Below are positions 1-11,703 of a stretch of 64,000 nt of DNA, in pieces. Below the pieces are notes generated by a model. That model did not search any database, had not been told where the DNA came from, and saw only the letters and a list, made by a program, of their open reading frames with translations. Every line of letters starts with the position of its first letter. The first letter of the stretch is position 1. The stretch is from Datisca glomerata. Lineage: Eukaryota; Streptophyta; Magnoliopsida; Cucurbitales; Datiscaceae. Location of the stretch: assembly GCA_003255025.1 (NCBI GenBank), contig QANY01013229.1, forward strand, positions 62,001 to 126,000. The letters are read 5' to 3'. Made by a program: the position numbers and the translations under genes.

Positions 1-660
1 CTTCACTTGAGAGGAGGTCTTTTGGAGAGAGAATGAGATATCTTGAGAGAGAAGAAGAATATATCTTTTAAGAAAGAGAGTGTGTATGTGAAAAATATGA
101 GAGATTTTCTAAGAGAGAAAGAAAGAGAATTTACATTTCTATTCATCTACTACTATTCATCTTCTCACATTTTTTTTCTTCAGCTAGTTTAAATTTATTG
201 CACGTTTAATAACAAGATATATTGTTCATTTTTCTTCATCATTTCTCCTTCAAATCTATGTTGTGCATATTCATTGTTTCCTTTTTCAAAAAAAATAGTA
301 GTGTTTGTTCTTTTTTCTTCATTTTTTTACTCTTAATCTTGAGTTTTCATTTCAATGCATTGATGGTTTGCTTACAAATTTGATAATGAGTTATCTTCGT
401 CATCAACTCAATCAATGAGGATGAGGATAAATATATTTGAGGGTGTGCAAAATAACTCAATATGAATCAACCATTTAATGGGTTGAAAGTGTACATTATA
501 TGCAAAACAATCTCCTATGATAATTTATCATACATAAAAAAATGCATAAAAGACCATGTAGAGATTTAAACATCTATATGGATAAAGATTATATAAATAT
601 TAAAATTTTGAATTCTTTTTTAATATTCTCACCAGTGGATTTTCAAATATTTTTTTCGTG
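1..660. other. AT-rich DNA without a recognisable gene
   Basis: No coding frame with recognisable domains on either strand. The first 120 bases are purine-rich with many GA/GAGA runs; the rest is T-rich with short open frames of low complexity. The GA-rich start could be the edge of a repeat outside the window. Confidence 0.5.
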
Positions 661-955
661 ACACTTGTTTAAACTAGTTATCGTTCATGATCCTTCTTTT
701 TCTATTTGATTAGCAATGATGGAAGAAAGAAATAATGATAAATTATTAAACTAAGTAATCTAAAACAAAAAGGGTACATTTATACCCCAAAAAATATTTT
801 TACTTCAAGATTTTGTCATCGTTTTTATGTGAAGTTCAGTTTAACTAGTTACAATCTGTAATTTTTCTTTGCTATTAAATCGCAATGATTGAAAAAAATG
901 ATAATTAGTAGACTACTTAATAAAAAATAAAGGATACAATTATATCAATTATGTA
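661..955. repeat. diverged tandem pair, unit about 170 bp
   Basis: Two blocks starting near 663 and 834 share the order: a TTTAAACTAGTTA-like word, a TTTTTCTTTG/TTTTTCTATTTG stretch, a GCAATGAT word followed by a purine run, an ATAAT-rich tract, and a word like GGGTACATTTATA or GGATACAATTATA. Similarity is patchy, so the duplication is old. No coding content. Confidence 0.45.
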
Positions 956-1639
956 TTTTTATTGTGAGTGTGCGCCCGCATATATATATATATAATTTAC
1001 GAAATTTTACCATTGCATATTCATAAAGAATTTAATATTAATTTATTTTTTAATATTATAATATATTATATTAAAAAAAGATTAAAATTAAAAAAATAGT
1101 TACCTCTCTCTATTGCAGCAGAGCTGCGGCTGAGCTCTTCGTCCCCCTCCTTTTTTTGTTTGTTTTTTTGTTTCGTTTTATTTTAATTCTCTCTTTTTTT
1201 TATTTTTTTTCCTAATATATTTTTATCTTATATTGGCTTCATTTCTTGTATTTTACATTTTCTCTTCATTTACATGTTTTGCATATTCATTTTCTACTTT
1301 ACACATTCTTCACTTTGTCATCTTACAACTACATTTTATTCTAACTTTTCATCTATTCATTTCTTTTATTTTTTATATAGTTACTAATATAACTTTTCTT
1401 TACATATTTATTTATTTAGCACTCTAATATTATCATGTTAAAAATATGATTCAAGAATGCTTTGATTTGAAAAATAATAAAAATAAAATGGTCTTTGTAC
1501 CACCCATTAAAAGTCATTTATTTTGATCCATTTTATGATATAAAAACATACCTAATAGGGAATTCAAAAATGAATTTATTTAACGTTGTTTTAAAATATG
1601 ATTTGGATCGAATTTGACTAAATTTGGTAACCATTTAAC
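956..1639. other. AT-rich spacer, no gene seen
   Basis: Poly-T and AT tracts, including a short (TA)n near 980-992. A small open frame near 1233-1427 is a string of Phe, Leu, Ile and Tyr encoded by T-rich DNA and is not credible as a gene. No motif identified. Confidence 0.5.
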
Positions 1640-1984
1640 AATGGGTGTTGTGGATACTAATACCTTCTCCATACACAAATTACTCCCGAACTCACTTTAT
1701 ATTTTCGTAGACCAGAATTGTTGTTTTCAAAATTGAGTGACCAATCACGTCTTAAAATGATTGGTGGCGACTCTAATTTTTTTAAATGATTTCTCAATCG
1801 CCTCTCTGCATTGCGTGCACGTTGCGACAACAGACATAGAGGACATATCAGGACTAGATAGCAAATTTTTATCATTTTGCAGACTAAGAGTGTTACAAGA
1901 AGAATTCCAATTTTGACTACTAAACGGTAAAATAGGTATAATACAAGCACTAAAAGATAATAGATGATTGATACGATGGACATG
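1640..1984 (-). mobile_element. gypsy-type (Tat/Ogre-like) LTR or leader scrap
   Basis: Read on the minus strand, about 1754-1775 gives AGTCGCCACCAATCATTTT, then a GTGATTGGTCA word, a Lys/Asn-coding A-rich stretch and a GTTCGGGAG word. I know this order from the LTR/leader zone of Tat/Ogre-lineage gypsy elements. An open frame of 108 codons overlaps it but shows no known domain. It abuts a copia LTR stump at 1985, so one element probably interrupted the other. A related word order occurs near 21600-21650. Assignment rests on recalled motifs only. Confidence 0.4.
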
Positions 1985-2090
1985 TTAACAAATTTTTATT
2001 TATTCATTAAATTCAGTAATACAAAAATATAAGAGAAATAATTAAATAATCATAAATGATACAACCTACTTTATGAACATAATTCCAACA
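1985..2090 (-). mobile_element. copia element 1: stump of the 3' LTR
   Basis: The minus-strand LTR start (TGTTGGAATTATG) lies at 2090. The next 100 bases match the starts of the full LTRs ending at 17669 and 47735; the shared landmark is a TTACTGAATTTAATGAATAA word. A complete LTR of this family is about 1.9 kb, so roughly 1.8 kb is missing here, cut off at the gypsy-like scrap. Confidence 0.7.
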
Positions 2091-2105
2091 ATGTCTCACT
2101 TGCAC
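2091..2105 (-). other. polypurine tract of copia element 1
   Basis: Immediately inside the 3' LTR the minus strand is purine-rich (GTGCAAGTGAGACAT), the degenerate form of the tract that primes plus-strand DNA synthesis. The related element at 47736-47748 has the cleaner form CCAAGTGGGAGAT. Confidence 0.6.
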
Positions 2106-2816
2106 TAAAGTAGGCATATACAATCTCGAATAACCATACCGTCCAGATGACCATCAAAGACTTTTTTTCTTAAAGTTTTTATGAATGGATCTATCAAGTT
2201 GTTGACCGTTAATGTGTGTGTTAATACAATATCTCCACGCTGAACAATCTTTGTGATGAGGTGATATCGATGCTCTATTTGTTTGGATCTTTTGTGCCTC
2301 ATTGGTTCTTTCGAGTTTGCTAAAGCCCGACTCTTATCGCAAAAAAGCGCCGTGGGCGTGTAAGCATCTAGAACGACTTCCAGAGTCTTCAGGAACTTTC
2401 TAAGCCAGAAATCCTCTTTTGCAGTTTCACAAGCTACCACATACCTAGCATCCATGATAGAATCAACAATGCACAATTGCTTGATACTTCTTCATACTAC
2501 AACTCCACCATTCAGGATGAACACCGATCCTAAAGTGGACCTCCTGGAATCCTTGTCTGTTTGGAAATCAGAGTCGGTATAACCCACCATATACAAGTCA
2601 GTACCTGAATATTCAAGAATGTAGTTCCTCATTCTCCTAAGATATTTTAGGATACCTTTGAAGGCATTCTAATGCTCGACTCCAAGATTATATTGGAAAT
2701 GACTCACCACGCCAATGGTATAGAAAATATCTGGCCTAATGCAAGAAGTAATCTCCTACGGCTGAGGCATAGGGAATTTTTATCATGTCTTCCTCTTCTT
2801 GAGGAGTCTTGGGAGA
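2105..2816 (-). pseudogene. copia element 1: RNase H and end of reverse transcriptase
   Basis: Minus-strand remnant of the copia polyprotein C-terminus. The 2105-2476 frame shows the usual end of copia RNase H: an acidic/Lys stretch with LRKFLKTLEVVLDAYTP, a CDKS word where CDN(S/N) is usual, KRSKQIEHRYHLI, and VNNLIDPF near the end. Upstream bases (2477-2816) still match in short pieces but carry stops and shifts. RNase H would remove RNA from the replication intermediate; here it cannot be made as one protein. The near relative at 47750-48553 preserves the same domain better. Confidence 0.8.
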
Positions 2817-3600
2817 TTACTTCTTGGAGAGGCTGACTCTATGCCTAAAGGGAAGATATCCCATCTTCAAGTCTTGCATATTAAAGTGATCCATCACTTT
2901 ATCAATATAAGATGCTTGAGACAGTATTAATTGTTTGTTATTCCTATTTTGAATGATCTCAATACCTAAGACAAAGGGAGTTTCTCCAAGATCCTTCATA
3001 TGAAATTTATTTGCAAGCTGAAACTTGACATCGAACAATTTTCCTACATCATTTTCAATGAGTAGAATATCATCCATGTATAAGACTATAAAAACCACAT
3101 TCCCTTCACGTATTAGCTTATACACACAGGGTTCGTTCACTAAGAGTTCAAAACCAAAGTTTTTAATAGTTTCATCGAATATGTTATTCCACGATCTAGA
3201 CGCTTGCTTAAGTCCGTAAATGGACTTCAGTAGTTCGTTAAACTTATCATCTTGGCCTTTCTCCATGAACCCGTCTAGTTGAGCCATATAAATGCGCTCT
3301 TCAAGATTTCCACTCAGAAATGAAGTCTTGACGTCCATCTTCCAGATTTCATAATCAAAAGTAGCAGAAATGGACAGGAGGATTCAGATGGACTTAAGCA
3401 TGGCCACTGACGAGAAGGTATCTTCGTAGTCAATACCTTCCCTTTGGGTGTAGCCCTTAGCTACTAGCCTAGTTTTGAATTTCTTCATGTTTCCATCCAG
3501 ACCTCTCTTTTTCTTATAAATTGATTTACACCCTACATAATTTACCCCTTTAGGAGGATCTACAAGCTTCCAGATTTCGTTCGATTACATTCATTGTATC
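2817..3600 (-). pseudogene. copia element 1: reverse transcriptase core
   Basis: The 2817-3338 frame on the minus strand gives 173 residues of copia reverse transcriptase. It starts with MDVKTSFLSGNLEERIYM, continues with SIYGLKQASRSWN, and carries the catalytic box as YMDDILL near 3066-3086. FHMKDLGETPFVLGIEI and a QASYIDKVMDHFNM segment follow. The upstream palm portion (3339-3600) is recognisable but has in-frame stops. The catalytic aspartates are present, so the element died by scattered stops and frameshifts rather than loss of this motif. Confidence 0.85.
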
Positions 3601-5200
3601 TCGATGTTCATGGCTTCTTTCCATAGGTTTGCTTCAGGACTAACTATGGTCTGCGATTAAGAAATAGGTCCATCATGATCTTTATCTGAGACTGTTGTTA
3701 AGGCATCTCCATAAGACATTTACCTATTAGGTTGTCTCATAACCTTCCCACTACGTTGAGGCTCCATAGGCTCTGGCCCCTGTTGTGGTTATTCCATTAT
3801 TGGATCGGAAGCATGTCCTAATTGGGGAGTTGGTATCCTCCCACTCAATAATTACTCAAGCACAAGTGTGCTTCTCGGCTTCACACTTTTTATATAATCT
3901 TCCTCAGGAAAACGCGCATTCGTGCTAACAAATATTTTCTTTTCAGTCAGACTATAAAAGACGTATCCCTTCATTCCCTTGGAATATTAACATGCATAAT
4001 TTTAATAAACAGGCTAACTTGCTTGTCTTCGGTCTCGGCACACGTGTCTGTCATCCCCATATCCTAAGGTGGCTTACGAACGACCTTCATCCACTCCATC
4101 TTTTATATGACGTGTTAGGCACCATCTTTGACGGAACTTGGTTCAGAATGTATGTTGTTGTTTCCAAGGCATATCCCCAGAATGAATCTAGGAAGGATAA
4201 GTAACTCATCATGGATCTAACCATATCTATCAGAGTTTGATTCCTTTTCTCTGACACACCATTCTGTTCTGGAGTGCCATGTGTTATAAACTGAGAAAGA
4301 ATATCTTCTTCCTTAAAAAGGTCTTCAAAATCTCATAGCAAGTACTCTCGACCACGATCAAATCATAGTTTTTTTATTTCTTTCTCTAATTGTTTCTCAA
4401 CCATATTCTTGTACTCTTTGAACTTTTCAAAGGTTTCAGACTTTTGGCGCATTCTATAAACATGTCAAAATGTGAGTAGTCATCTGTAAAAGTTATAAAA
4501 TATTCATAACTGCCTCTTAGTTGGATATTCAATGGCTCACATACATCACTATGTACGAGTTCAAGGAGATTCAATGGCCCACATACATCAGTACATGTGT
4601 CAGACATCCCATATCCTAAGGTGGCTTACGGACGACTTTCGTCCACTCCATCTTTCATATGACATGTTAGGCACCGTCTTTGATGGAACTGGATTAAGGG
4701 ATGAGTAACTCATCATGGATATAACCATATCCATCAGAGTTTGATTCCTTCTTTCTAATACACCATTCTGTTCTGGAGTACAACATGTTATAAGCTACGA
4801 AGGATTATCTTCTTCCTTAAGAAAGTCTTTGAAATCTCATAGCAAGTACACTTTACCACGATCAGATCGTATTGTTTTGATTTCTTTCTCTAATTGCTTC
4901 TCAACCATATCCTTGTACTCTTTGAACTTCTCAAAGGTTTCAGACGTTTGGCGCATTATATAAACATGTCAAAAATGTGAGTAGTCAATTTTGAATGTTA
5001 CAAAATATTCAGAACCTCCTCTTACGTGGTTATTCAATGGCTCACATGCATCACCATGTACGAGTTTGATGCATTGAATGGCTCTTTAACCCTTTGCTGA
5101 AAAGAGTTTCTTGGTCATTTGGTCTTTTATGCAGGATTCGCATGTGGGTAGTGATCTCACACTTAAAGTTTATAATGGACTATCATTTGGAAGTCTTTTA
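3601..5200 (-). pseudogene. copia element 1: integrase and linker, internally duplicated
   Basis: Minus-strand integrase remnant. The frame at 4386-4607 holds the integrase core start: a VHSDVCEPLN stretch, then YFITFTDDYSHFDMF with the usual catalytic Asp context. The 3870-4000 zone is the integrase-RT linker, giving a TEKKIFVSTNA-like reading. The integrase segment is present twice in tandem, about 4050-4600 and 4605-5065, both in the same orientation. Stops and shifts prevent expression. Confidence 0.75.
4050..5065 (-). repeat. tandem duplication of about 550 bp inside copia integrase
   Basis: Unit 1 (about 4050-4600) and unit 2 (about 4605-5065) both start with CATATCCTAAGGTGGCTTAC. They share the same order of landmarks: ACTCATCATGGAT, CATTCTGTTCTGGAGT, TCTCATAGCAAGTAC, CAAAGGTTTCAGAC, TTCAATGGCTCACAT. 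Unit 2 lacks about 60-90 bases after GATGGAACT that unit 1 has. The units differ at many positions, so the duplication is not recent. Confidence 0.8.
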
Positions 5201-6296
5201 CATCGATTGAGTTAGACTTTAACCTTTTACTATCCCTTCGTAAATTACTATTTACTTCAGTGTCACATATCATTAGAACTTTTTGGTTTTACATAGAATA
5301 ATTATTTATCAACTTTGCAGTAGTAATTAAGCAATCATTTCTAAACATACCAATATTTTTATTAATGAAATTCATAGCGAATCATTGCTCAATTAAACTA
5401 GCTACTGAAATAAGGTTTTCCCAAAAGCTGAGATATCATAAACATCTCGTAAAACAAAAAAAATTGTTATCAAATGAAAATTTAATAGTTCCATCTGATA
5501 CTAGTACTCTATTCTCCCAACAGAAGTTGAACTCACCCTCGTCAAACCTTCTGCTTTTGAGTTCTACTTCTTAGCTTTCTTCGGAACCCTCTTGTGTTTC
5601 TTTTTTGCACTAGAGGTAGAAGGCTTACTTTTAGTAAAGTTTGCCTCTACAATCTTCCCCTTACCCTTCAAAAATAAGGTCTCAACAGCTTTGCAACTCC
5701 TTCATAAGTTTTGAAAGTGAGTACCTCAATTTATTAATCGAATAATTAAGTTTGAAATTCTCAAAAGTATCTGGTAGGGTCTCGAGGATCATATCAACTT
5801 GAGTATCGCCATCTACCACAGCTCCTATAATATTCATCTCATCCAGATAACTAATAATCAACATCATATGTTCTCTGACAGAAATTCTGAGTTTCATCAA
5901 GTGATTCATGAAATTTCACACAGCAGCCTGTTTTGGTTGACGCTTCTCAAGATGTCACTATATCTAGCTTAACCAATCACTAATGGTTTTGGTCACCCTG
6001 GCCCCATTAACTAGCTCCCATGAGAGATTCCAATGTGCTTTGGTCTAAGTGTTTAACCAACGAATCAGCTTTAGAGGTTGCTAAGAACTAATAGTTTGTC
6101 TAGGAACGGTCCTACCTCACCACTTTCTTTACAAGTTTTAACTTCTCAAACAACTCGATGACTCAAAGCGATACGATTCCTAAGTTTCTTCCACTGAAGA
6201 GAGGACTGCTAGGGTAACTCTAAACCATTCACCGTGCCACGACCAAGTTTGCGTTGAGAAACTTGGGAACATTTCAACGTAAACGATCATCACACT
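5201..6296 (-). pseudogene. copia element 1: gag remnant
   Basis: The minus-strand frame at 5682-5909 matches the copia gag (UBN2-type) core: VREHMMLIISYLDEMNIIGA, then DGDTQVDMILETLPDTFENF, then a SINKLRYSLSKLMKELQ segment. 5200-5680 is the gag-protease linker with Lys-rich pieces; no protease motif is certain. 5910-6296 continues toward the gag start but is broken. The element stops abruptly at 6296, where pararetrovirus DNA starts; its leader resumes at 15211. Confidence 0.7.
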
Positions 6297-7340
6297 TAGG
6301 TCTGTGCTGAGAGCAAAATGAAGAATTACCGGTTACCTTTGGAGATGGGCTCGTGATCAGATCCCGGATTGGCATATTCTTCATCATACGGTGGGTCCTG
6401 AAAATAGTTGGAGATGTAATCTTCAAGGGCTTGGTTGAATTATGTAAGAGGCGGGGATAGGTGTACTGGTTCCTGGGGTGGTACAGGGAGATTGCCAAGG
6501 TCTTCTGTAGATGCATGAGAAGGATAGTCGAGGTGGAATTACGTGTCCAGCTGGTAGGGGTCTTGAGACTCAAAAGGATACGGATCCTGTGGGTGAGTAG
6601 GAGAAAAGCCACTGAGGATAAATATGTGTTGGAACTCATATAAAGCATATGAGGAACCTCCGGAAGAGATTTGAGGACTTGGAGGAAATGGCCCAAGAGG
6701 AAAACTATTATATACATCATCTGTGGCTTGTTCATTACGCCTTGTTAATGTCTGGCCTAATTTCTCCATGAGTCGACTTTCATATTTGGGCCAAGTAGCA
6801 GAGGAATTCCAGAAGTTAACATGCTTTTGCATATACAGAGTTCCATCAGTAAAATGATCTTGCTCTCGGTGGAGTGTAAAGAAAAAGAAAAAGGTATTTT
6901 TCTGTTTATGAGGAGCAGTCCATAAATTGTGCTCAGTGAGAAACTTGTTGAGCTGGCTTCTCCAATATGTAAGAGGGGAAAACCATTGAAGAAGTGTAAC
7001 AAGGTGGGTATGGGTATTGGTACAATCACATATATAATGGTAAATGGGATATGCAGGAAAACTGATAGCACAGTAATGGAGAGTGGAAATAGCCTAGAGA
7101 TACCAGAGGAGTTCATCTGGAATAGCACCTTTGATGAAAGGAACGGTGGTATAAGGGATGTCCATATCAAAATGGTCTAGGTAAGGATGAATCTGGGTTT
7201 CGACGAGTAGCAGGCATGGTGAAGGGCATTGTTGGGCTTGGGTCAAGAGCATCTGAAATGGTACGAATAAAGAGTGTGTGGGGCGAAGGAACTTGTGCAA
7301 GAGATATAATATCTTTCTGAGGTCGAGAAAGATAATCAAC
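6297..7340 (-). pseudogene. EPRV left copy: C-terminal region
   Basis: Minus-strand remnant downstream of RNase H. A 97-residue frame at 6539-6832 starts MQKHVNFWNSSATWPKYE and is rich in Pro, Ser and Asp toward its end. Its counterpart lies at about 14064-14510 on the plus strand. I recognise no catalytic motif; a poorly conserved region after RNase H is usual in these elements. The left copy stops at 6297, shortly after a run shared with the right copy (CACGAGCCCATCTCCAAAGG), before any promoter or leader. Confidence 0.6.
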
Positions 7341-7720
7341 GATGGTATTATGATGTCATTTAAGATGACGAACTATGAATTTATAGCTAGAGAACTAGTC
7401 TTTCCATCTGAGAAACTGGCTATCGGGAGAATTTTTCCTTTTGGATCAAACATCTTTGGAAAAGATGTGTTATCCATTTCGACAGTAAATTCATACGAGC
7501 TGAGATGAAAGCTAAACTTTTCAATTCCCTTTTTTACCGCTAGGATTTCCTTATATGTAGCATGATAATGTTTTTCAGAGTCTTTAAATTTTCCACTAAT
7601 ATGTCCACAATAAAAACATTTTCCCTTTTCTTCCTCAATAAGAATGCCCCCCCCCCCAATGTTCATCACTCGCATCTGTCTATAGGATGCGAAGTCCTGT
7701 CTCTGGAATCTTCAAAGGAT
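7341..7720 (-). pseudogene. EPRV left copy: RNase H
   Basis: The minus-strand frame at 7373-7675 holds RNase H residues: a MNIGGGGILIEE start, GKCFYCGHISGKFKDSEKHY, YKEILAVKKGIEKFSFHL, and FTVEMDNTSFPK. The last motif contains a conserved acidic residue. The C-terminus shifts frame after KGKILP relative to the right copy. A run of 11 C on the plus strand (7647-7657) falls at the start of the motif; the right copy has 7 G at the matching place (13248-13254). Confidence 0.75.
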
Positions 7721-8500
7721 AAGGATGTTGAGCAAGTTCCTTGAGGACTTGGAGTGCCTTAGTTTGTGCGGGGGCCCAAGTTAGAAGATTCTTTTTAGAA
7801 GTTTAGACAGATGGCTAGTATTGGTGGCTACGTGAGGGATGAAATTTCTGAGATAATTGATGACGCCTAAGAACTGTTGGATTTATTTGAATGTTAAATC
7901 AGTATTGAGGAATTTGAGTAATTCCACACAATATGAGGGCCTGGTTGGAATTTTCCATCTTCAAATATCATGCCCATGAATACAATTGGGGTAGCATCAA
8001 TTTCAGCCTTCTTGATCATGGCCTTTTGAAATAGCGAGGGAGTAACTTTAAGTCCAAAAGGCATGACATTCCATTGGTACTGGGTCTTTGGTATACAGAA
8101 AACAGTCTTATGACGGTCCTCAGGGTGGACGCCTCATTGCCAAAAACCAGCTTTAAGGTCAAACTTTGAGAAAATCTTAGCCCGTTTCAGATGGATGGAC
8201 AGAGTACTGGGCTTAGGAAGAGGAAATTTATCATCTTGAAGAAAGATGTTGAGAGGCTTATAGTCAATCACAAGTCTCTTTTCTGCACATAAAAAGCCTG
8301 ACACGCCCAGCCAGATTTAGTGGGTTTAATGTGTCCTTACCGAAGAAGAGTTGTACATTCTTCGAGGGCCAACTTGAGATCATCTAGATCCATGCCTGGA
8401 TGAGTGGCCTTGGTAGGATTGAGATCTTCATTTTGTTTGAAAGGAAGGTGGATAAAGAATGCTGGATTTTTCTAGAGGGGGAATGCATGGGTAAACTGGT
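7721..8500 (-). pseudogene. EPRV left copy: reverse transcriptase, catalytic segment deleted
   Basis: Minus-strand reverse transcriptase remnant. Upstream landmarks are present: a DYKPLN-like start (about 8255-8275), a SKFDLKAGFWQ-like stretch (about 8145-8165), and an MPFGLK-like stretch near 8052-8068. After the FQKAM-like segment (about 8020-8030) the sequence jumps to the KKAEI segment near 8010. The stretch that carries the catalytic Asp pair in the right copy (12785-12796) is therefore missing, about 170 bases. Stops are frequent. It cannot encode an active enzyme. Confidence 0.75.
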
Positions 8501-9000
8501 CATGGCTATCAGCATAGTAGGGAAAGATCTGGTCACGATGATGGGATATGCAGGAGGAACTTGTTTTAGTTCCTAGAGACTGGCAACAGAGGTATAAGAA
8601 CGGAAAAACTTTTGTATTGGATTCCTGTAGATAAAATCTGGAGTTTCTTTGTGCGGGAGAATGCATCAAAGCCAATCAAAATATCATTGCCAGGAAGATC
8701 ACTGCCTAACACCTTGATCCAAAGGATGCAGTTTGGGAAGAATTGAAGACTAATGCGTTTCTTGATAATCCACTAAATTTTGAATAAACTTCCATTAACA
8801 GTGGAGAAATATTGGTTAAATGGAACCCAATCTTCTGGAGGAAAGAGACAGAGTTTCATGACTTTTCTGCTAGAGTCAGTATCCTAAAACCAAATGGCGG
8901 GAACAGATTTGGCAAATTTGTCAGAAAGAAGTTTGATATCAGTATGGGGTCTGGTGAAAACAAATTTTTCTTCTATATGGGTGTTTAAAGCCCCAAGAGA
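8501..9000 (-). pseudogene. EPRV left copy: aspartic protease
   Basis: Minus-strand protease remnant. The active-site loop reads D-T-D-S (8872-8883) where D-T-G-S is usual, with a stop codon just before it (8884-8886). Downstream is a PPEDWVPFNQYF segment followed by a KRISLQF-like segment and a LPGNDILIGFDAF-like strand near 8660-8700, typical of pararetrovirus proteases. Loss of the glycine and the stop both argue it is dead. The right copy (11781-12120) keeps D-T-G-S. Confidence 0.75.
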
Positions 9001-10160
9001 ACCCAGACAAAGGATTGGGGTGGTTTTAGAAGAGGTGTTAGAAGTAAAATCAGAGGAGGCGTCGGAATCAGAGGAAAAGTTGGCCTCATCTTCATGGTAG
9101 GGTAACACATATTGAGTTTCCTCATTGCGGCTAGCTTGTTCTTCCACATCAGATTCAATGTCCTCATCATCCCAGGTGAGGAGGACTTTCTGTAAATGTT
9201 GCAGTATATGAATATCTCTTTTGGTTTTATGAGGACAGTTTAATGCCCTTTCTAGCCACAGATATTACATTTATCAAACTTTTTGGAGGAAGGATGTCGT
9301 TTCTTAAAATATCAAAGAAAAGGTTTGCCTCTGGATTGAAGACGGGAGAACTTCCGGCGAGGTGGAAAACGGTGAGAGTGAGATGTCGTTTCTTTGTTCC
9401 TTTCCTTGGAACACGAGCAATCTTTTTGGGCATTGCACTTTATTTTGAGGTACGATTTTGTACAAGCTGATCGAAGCTTTGTTTCCCCTTTGAGCATTCC
9501 TTTAAAAAACTTTTGTTGTTCACATAGTTTATCAAGGGTGGCTAACGCAAGTTAATAGATTTCACCGAGAGAAATGTCAATCATATCACGACGGAGTGCA
9601 TTGATGGTCCTGTGAAGTTTAGGTTGCAATTCTTCAGGGAGAGAGACAATGAATGTATGTCTGAGGTTAACATCGTTGGCACCATTCAGTATTTAATACT
9701 TATCGGACATCCGTTGAAAATGTTTTTTGCAAATCACGGCGCTCTAAAGAACATCATTTCATGTCAAAAAAGTCTTGACAGCTACGTTTGTTAATGAGTT
9801 AGAAGTCGCCAATGAATTCTTTGTGTAACATACCCAAAGGAGTTCCAGCATCAGGACTACGAGCTGCGGACATCCTTTGATAAGGACTAAGACTTTGAAA
9901 CCATTCTCTCAAAGTTCCTGTTAAGCGAGATAAGAATTCAGAGAGAACATTTTTGAGGGCCACGTCTGGTTTGGAAAGCTGTAAATCAATCCAAGCTCCA
10001 AATTCATGAAGACGATCACGCTATTTGTATAGAGGGAGATCATCAAAAGTAAGCCAGGGGTCGGTAGTCGGTTTATAATCTGATCTTCGTTCTTGGGTAT
10101 GCATTGGAGGAGGAAGATCATCCATAAAGGGTTCTTCTTCCATATCACTTGATTGGACCA
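9001..10160 (-). pseudogene. EPRV left copy: coat-like domain and zinc knuckle
   Basis: This region reads on the minus strand in broken frames. About 9900-10060 carries LHEFGAWIDLQLSKPDVALK, a coat-protein-like helix region, followed by a LREWFQSLSPYQRM segment. Near 9240-9269 a CNICG stretch followed by a KGH word marks a CCHC zinc knuckle interrupted by two stop codons. Between them lies a Lys/Arg-rich zone (MPKKIARVPRKGTKKRH). The order coat, basic zone, zinc knuckle, protease is that of caulimovirid polyproteins. It has no counterpart in the right copy. Confidence 0.65.
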
Positions 10161-11400
10161 TAGCACTCTTGGAGATGTCAACTTGAAATTCGTCTGAAGC
10201 AAGACTAGAGCTATCCGCATTGCTGGAGTTATCAGTTCTAGAAACTGAGGTGGAGAGAACATGGAAAGAATATAAGGAATGGATTGTCCGATCATGATCA
10301 ATGGGGGCTTTATGTTTCTGTTTAGGTGGAGAGCTGGACTATGGTGGAAGGTCATAGGGTTTAGTATAGGAGGGTGAAGGCAGAGAAGTTGGATTAAAAG
10401 GAATACTTGGATGCTTCAAACGAGGATGGGCAGGCTGGTCTGGGAGAGGTGATGGTTTTGGCCGAGATAAGTCATGGAAGAGGAAGGATACTCAGGAGCT
10501 TGTCTACTCATGGGATATGAAGGATATGGATCATAGATAGTCTGACATTTCTCTTTTACCATATCTGTCTCTATTCTGAGAGATCCTTTTGAATTTGAGA
10601 GAGTTCCTGCTCCTTTTTTCTGAACTCGGAGCCCATGTACCCTTTTTCGACTAGGTGCTTTAATTGAGCATCCAAGTACATAGCTTTTGAATATAACACT
10701 TCTCGAAGTTGCTGAACTTGATCTGAGATCTGCCCTACTGGACTAGATAGGGTGTCTGACTGAAGATTTAACCGATCTAATTTGGAGTCAATCTTTGTGA
10801 GAGTCAGATTTTGACAAACAACATTTTCAAATTGCCAATTAAGCACTTCTTCGACCGGCGGGAGTGACCTCAATAGGTATGGAGAATGGTTGGGGTAGAA
10901 ACTTTTGTTTCTGGATTGGTTATTCTGGTCAAAGGTAGAAAATTCTGATCATAAGATTTCATCATGGCAAGACAGGGGACATGACGAGTGACAGATTGGA
11001 GTGGAAGAACCAGATTTGGATACTATTTTAGAAGAAGGTCTGTATGGCCAGTTTCTTTGAGCAGCTCATATAAAGACAGTTGCTGAGAAGCAACTAAGGG
11101 CTTTGGTCTAACCTGGCGGTTAGTAGTGAGAGAAGAGTTGTGATTATCATCGTCGGAGTGATAGTGGGAAGACTGTTGGAGACAATAAGATCTGGTGGGC
11201 TTCTTGTGAATTGTATAAACCTTTTGATAACATGACTCATCATCAGAGTCTTTATCGTCCCAAACAGGAGTATCACAGTTGCAATCTGGGTCACATTTTT
11301 CGAGAGCAACATCCCATAAAAAATGACATTCACATGTGAAACATAACAGGGCTGAGCTGAATGATCTATCCAAGATGGAGGGCAACTCCAGGATGGTGTG
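10161..11400 (-). pseudogene. EPRV left copy: coiled-coil and Cys-rich zones
   Basis: Two minus-strand segments. At 10571-10873 about 100 residues show heptad-like Leu/Val spacing (LTLTKIDSKLDRLNLQSDTL, then QVQQLREVLYSKAMYLDAQL), a likely coiled coil of the kind seen upstream of pararetrovirus coat domains. At 11023-11385 is a Cys-rich stretch (CFTCECHFLWD, then CDPDCNCDTP) that could bind metal, followed by an acidic and Ser/His-rich tail. Whether both belonged to one polyprotein cannot be shown because stops and shifts separate them. Confidence 0.5.
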
Positions 11401-11703
11401 TAAGTAGGAGTGATGGTTAAGATGCTTCTAGAAAATAAGGGTCTAGAGGATGACTCTGTGCTGAAAGGTCTGGAAAAAAATGGTTTTTACAGTCCCATCT
11501 GGGAGACGGTGCACCTGAGGAGGGGCAGAGGTATGGACATCTCGCAAGATAGAATGAAACTGGCGTTCATAATTGTTGATCCATTCGAGTGGCATCAGTT
11601 GCGTGAGTTCTTCCTTAGAGATGCGCCGAAGGATCTGGATGATAGAGGTATCACCAGCTTTATCAGAGACAGCAAGATTGATAACCTTATTGAAATTCAT
11701 CAT
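11401..11703 (-). pseudogene. EPRV left copy: polyprotein segment after the movement domain
   Basis: The minus-strand frame at 11443-11703 (86 residues) contains IRQ-like ISKEELTQLMPLEWINNYER, which I associate with the zone following the movement domain in Petuvirus/Florendovirus polyproteins. The movement core itself would lie further 5' and is absent: the left copy breaks off between 11704 and 11780, where the inverted right copy starts. Confidence 0.45.

Noticed and set aside
1233..1427. 64-codon open frame
   Set aside because: Phe/Leu/Ile/Tyr string from T-rich DNA; no domain, no supporting signals.
9612..9794. 60-codon plus-strand frame
   Set aside because: Antisense to the EPRV coat-like region, where the minus strand gives recognisable sequence.
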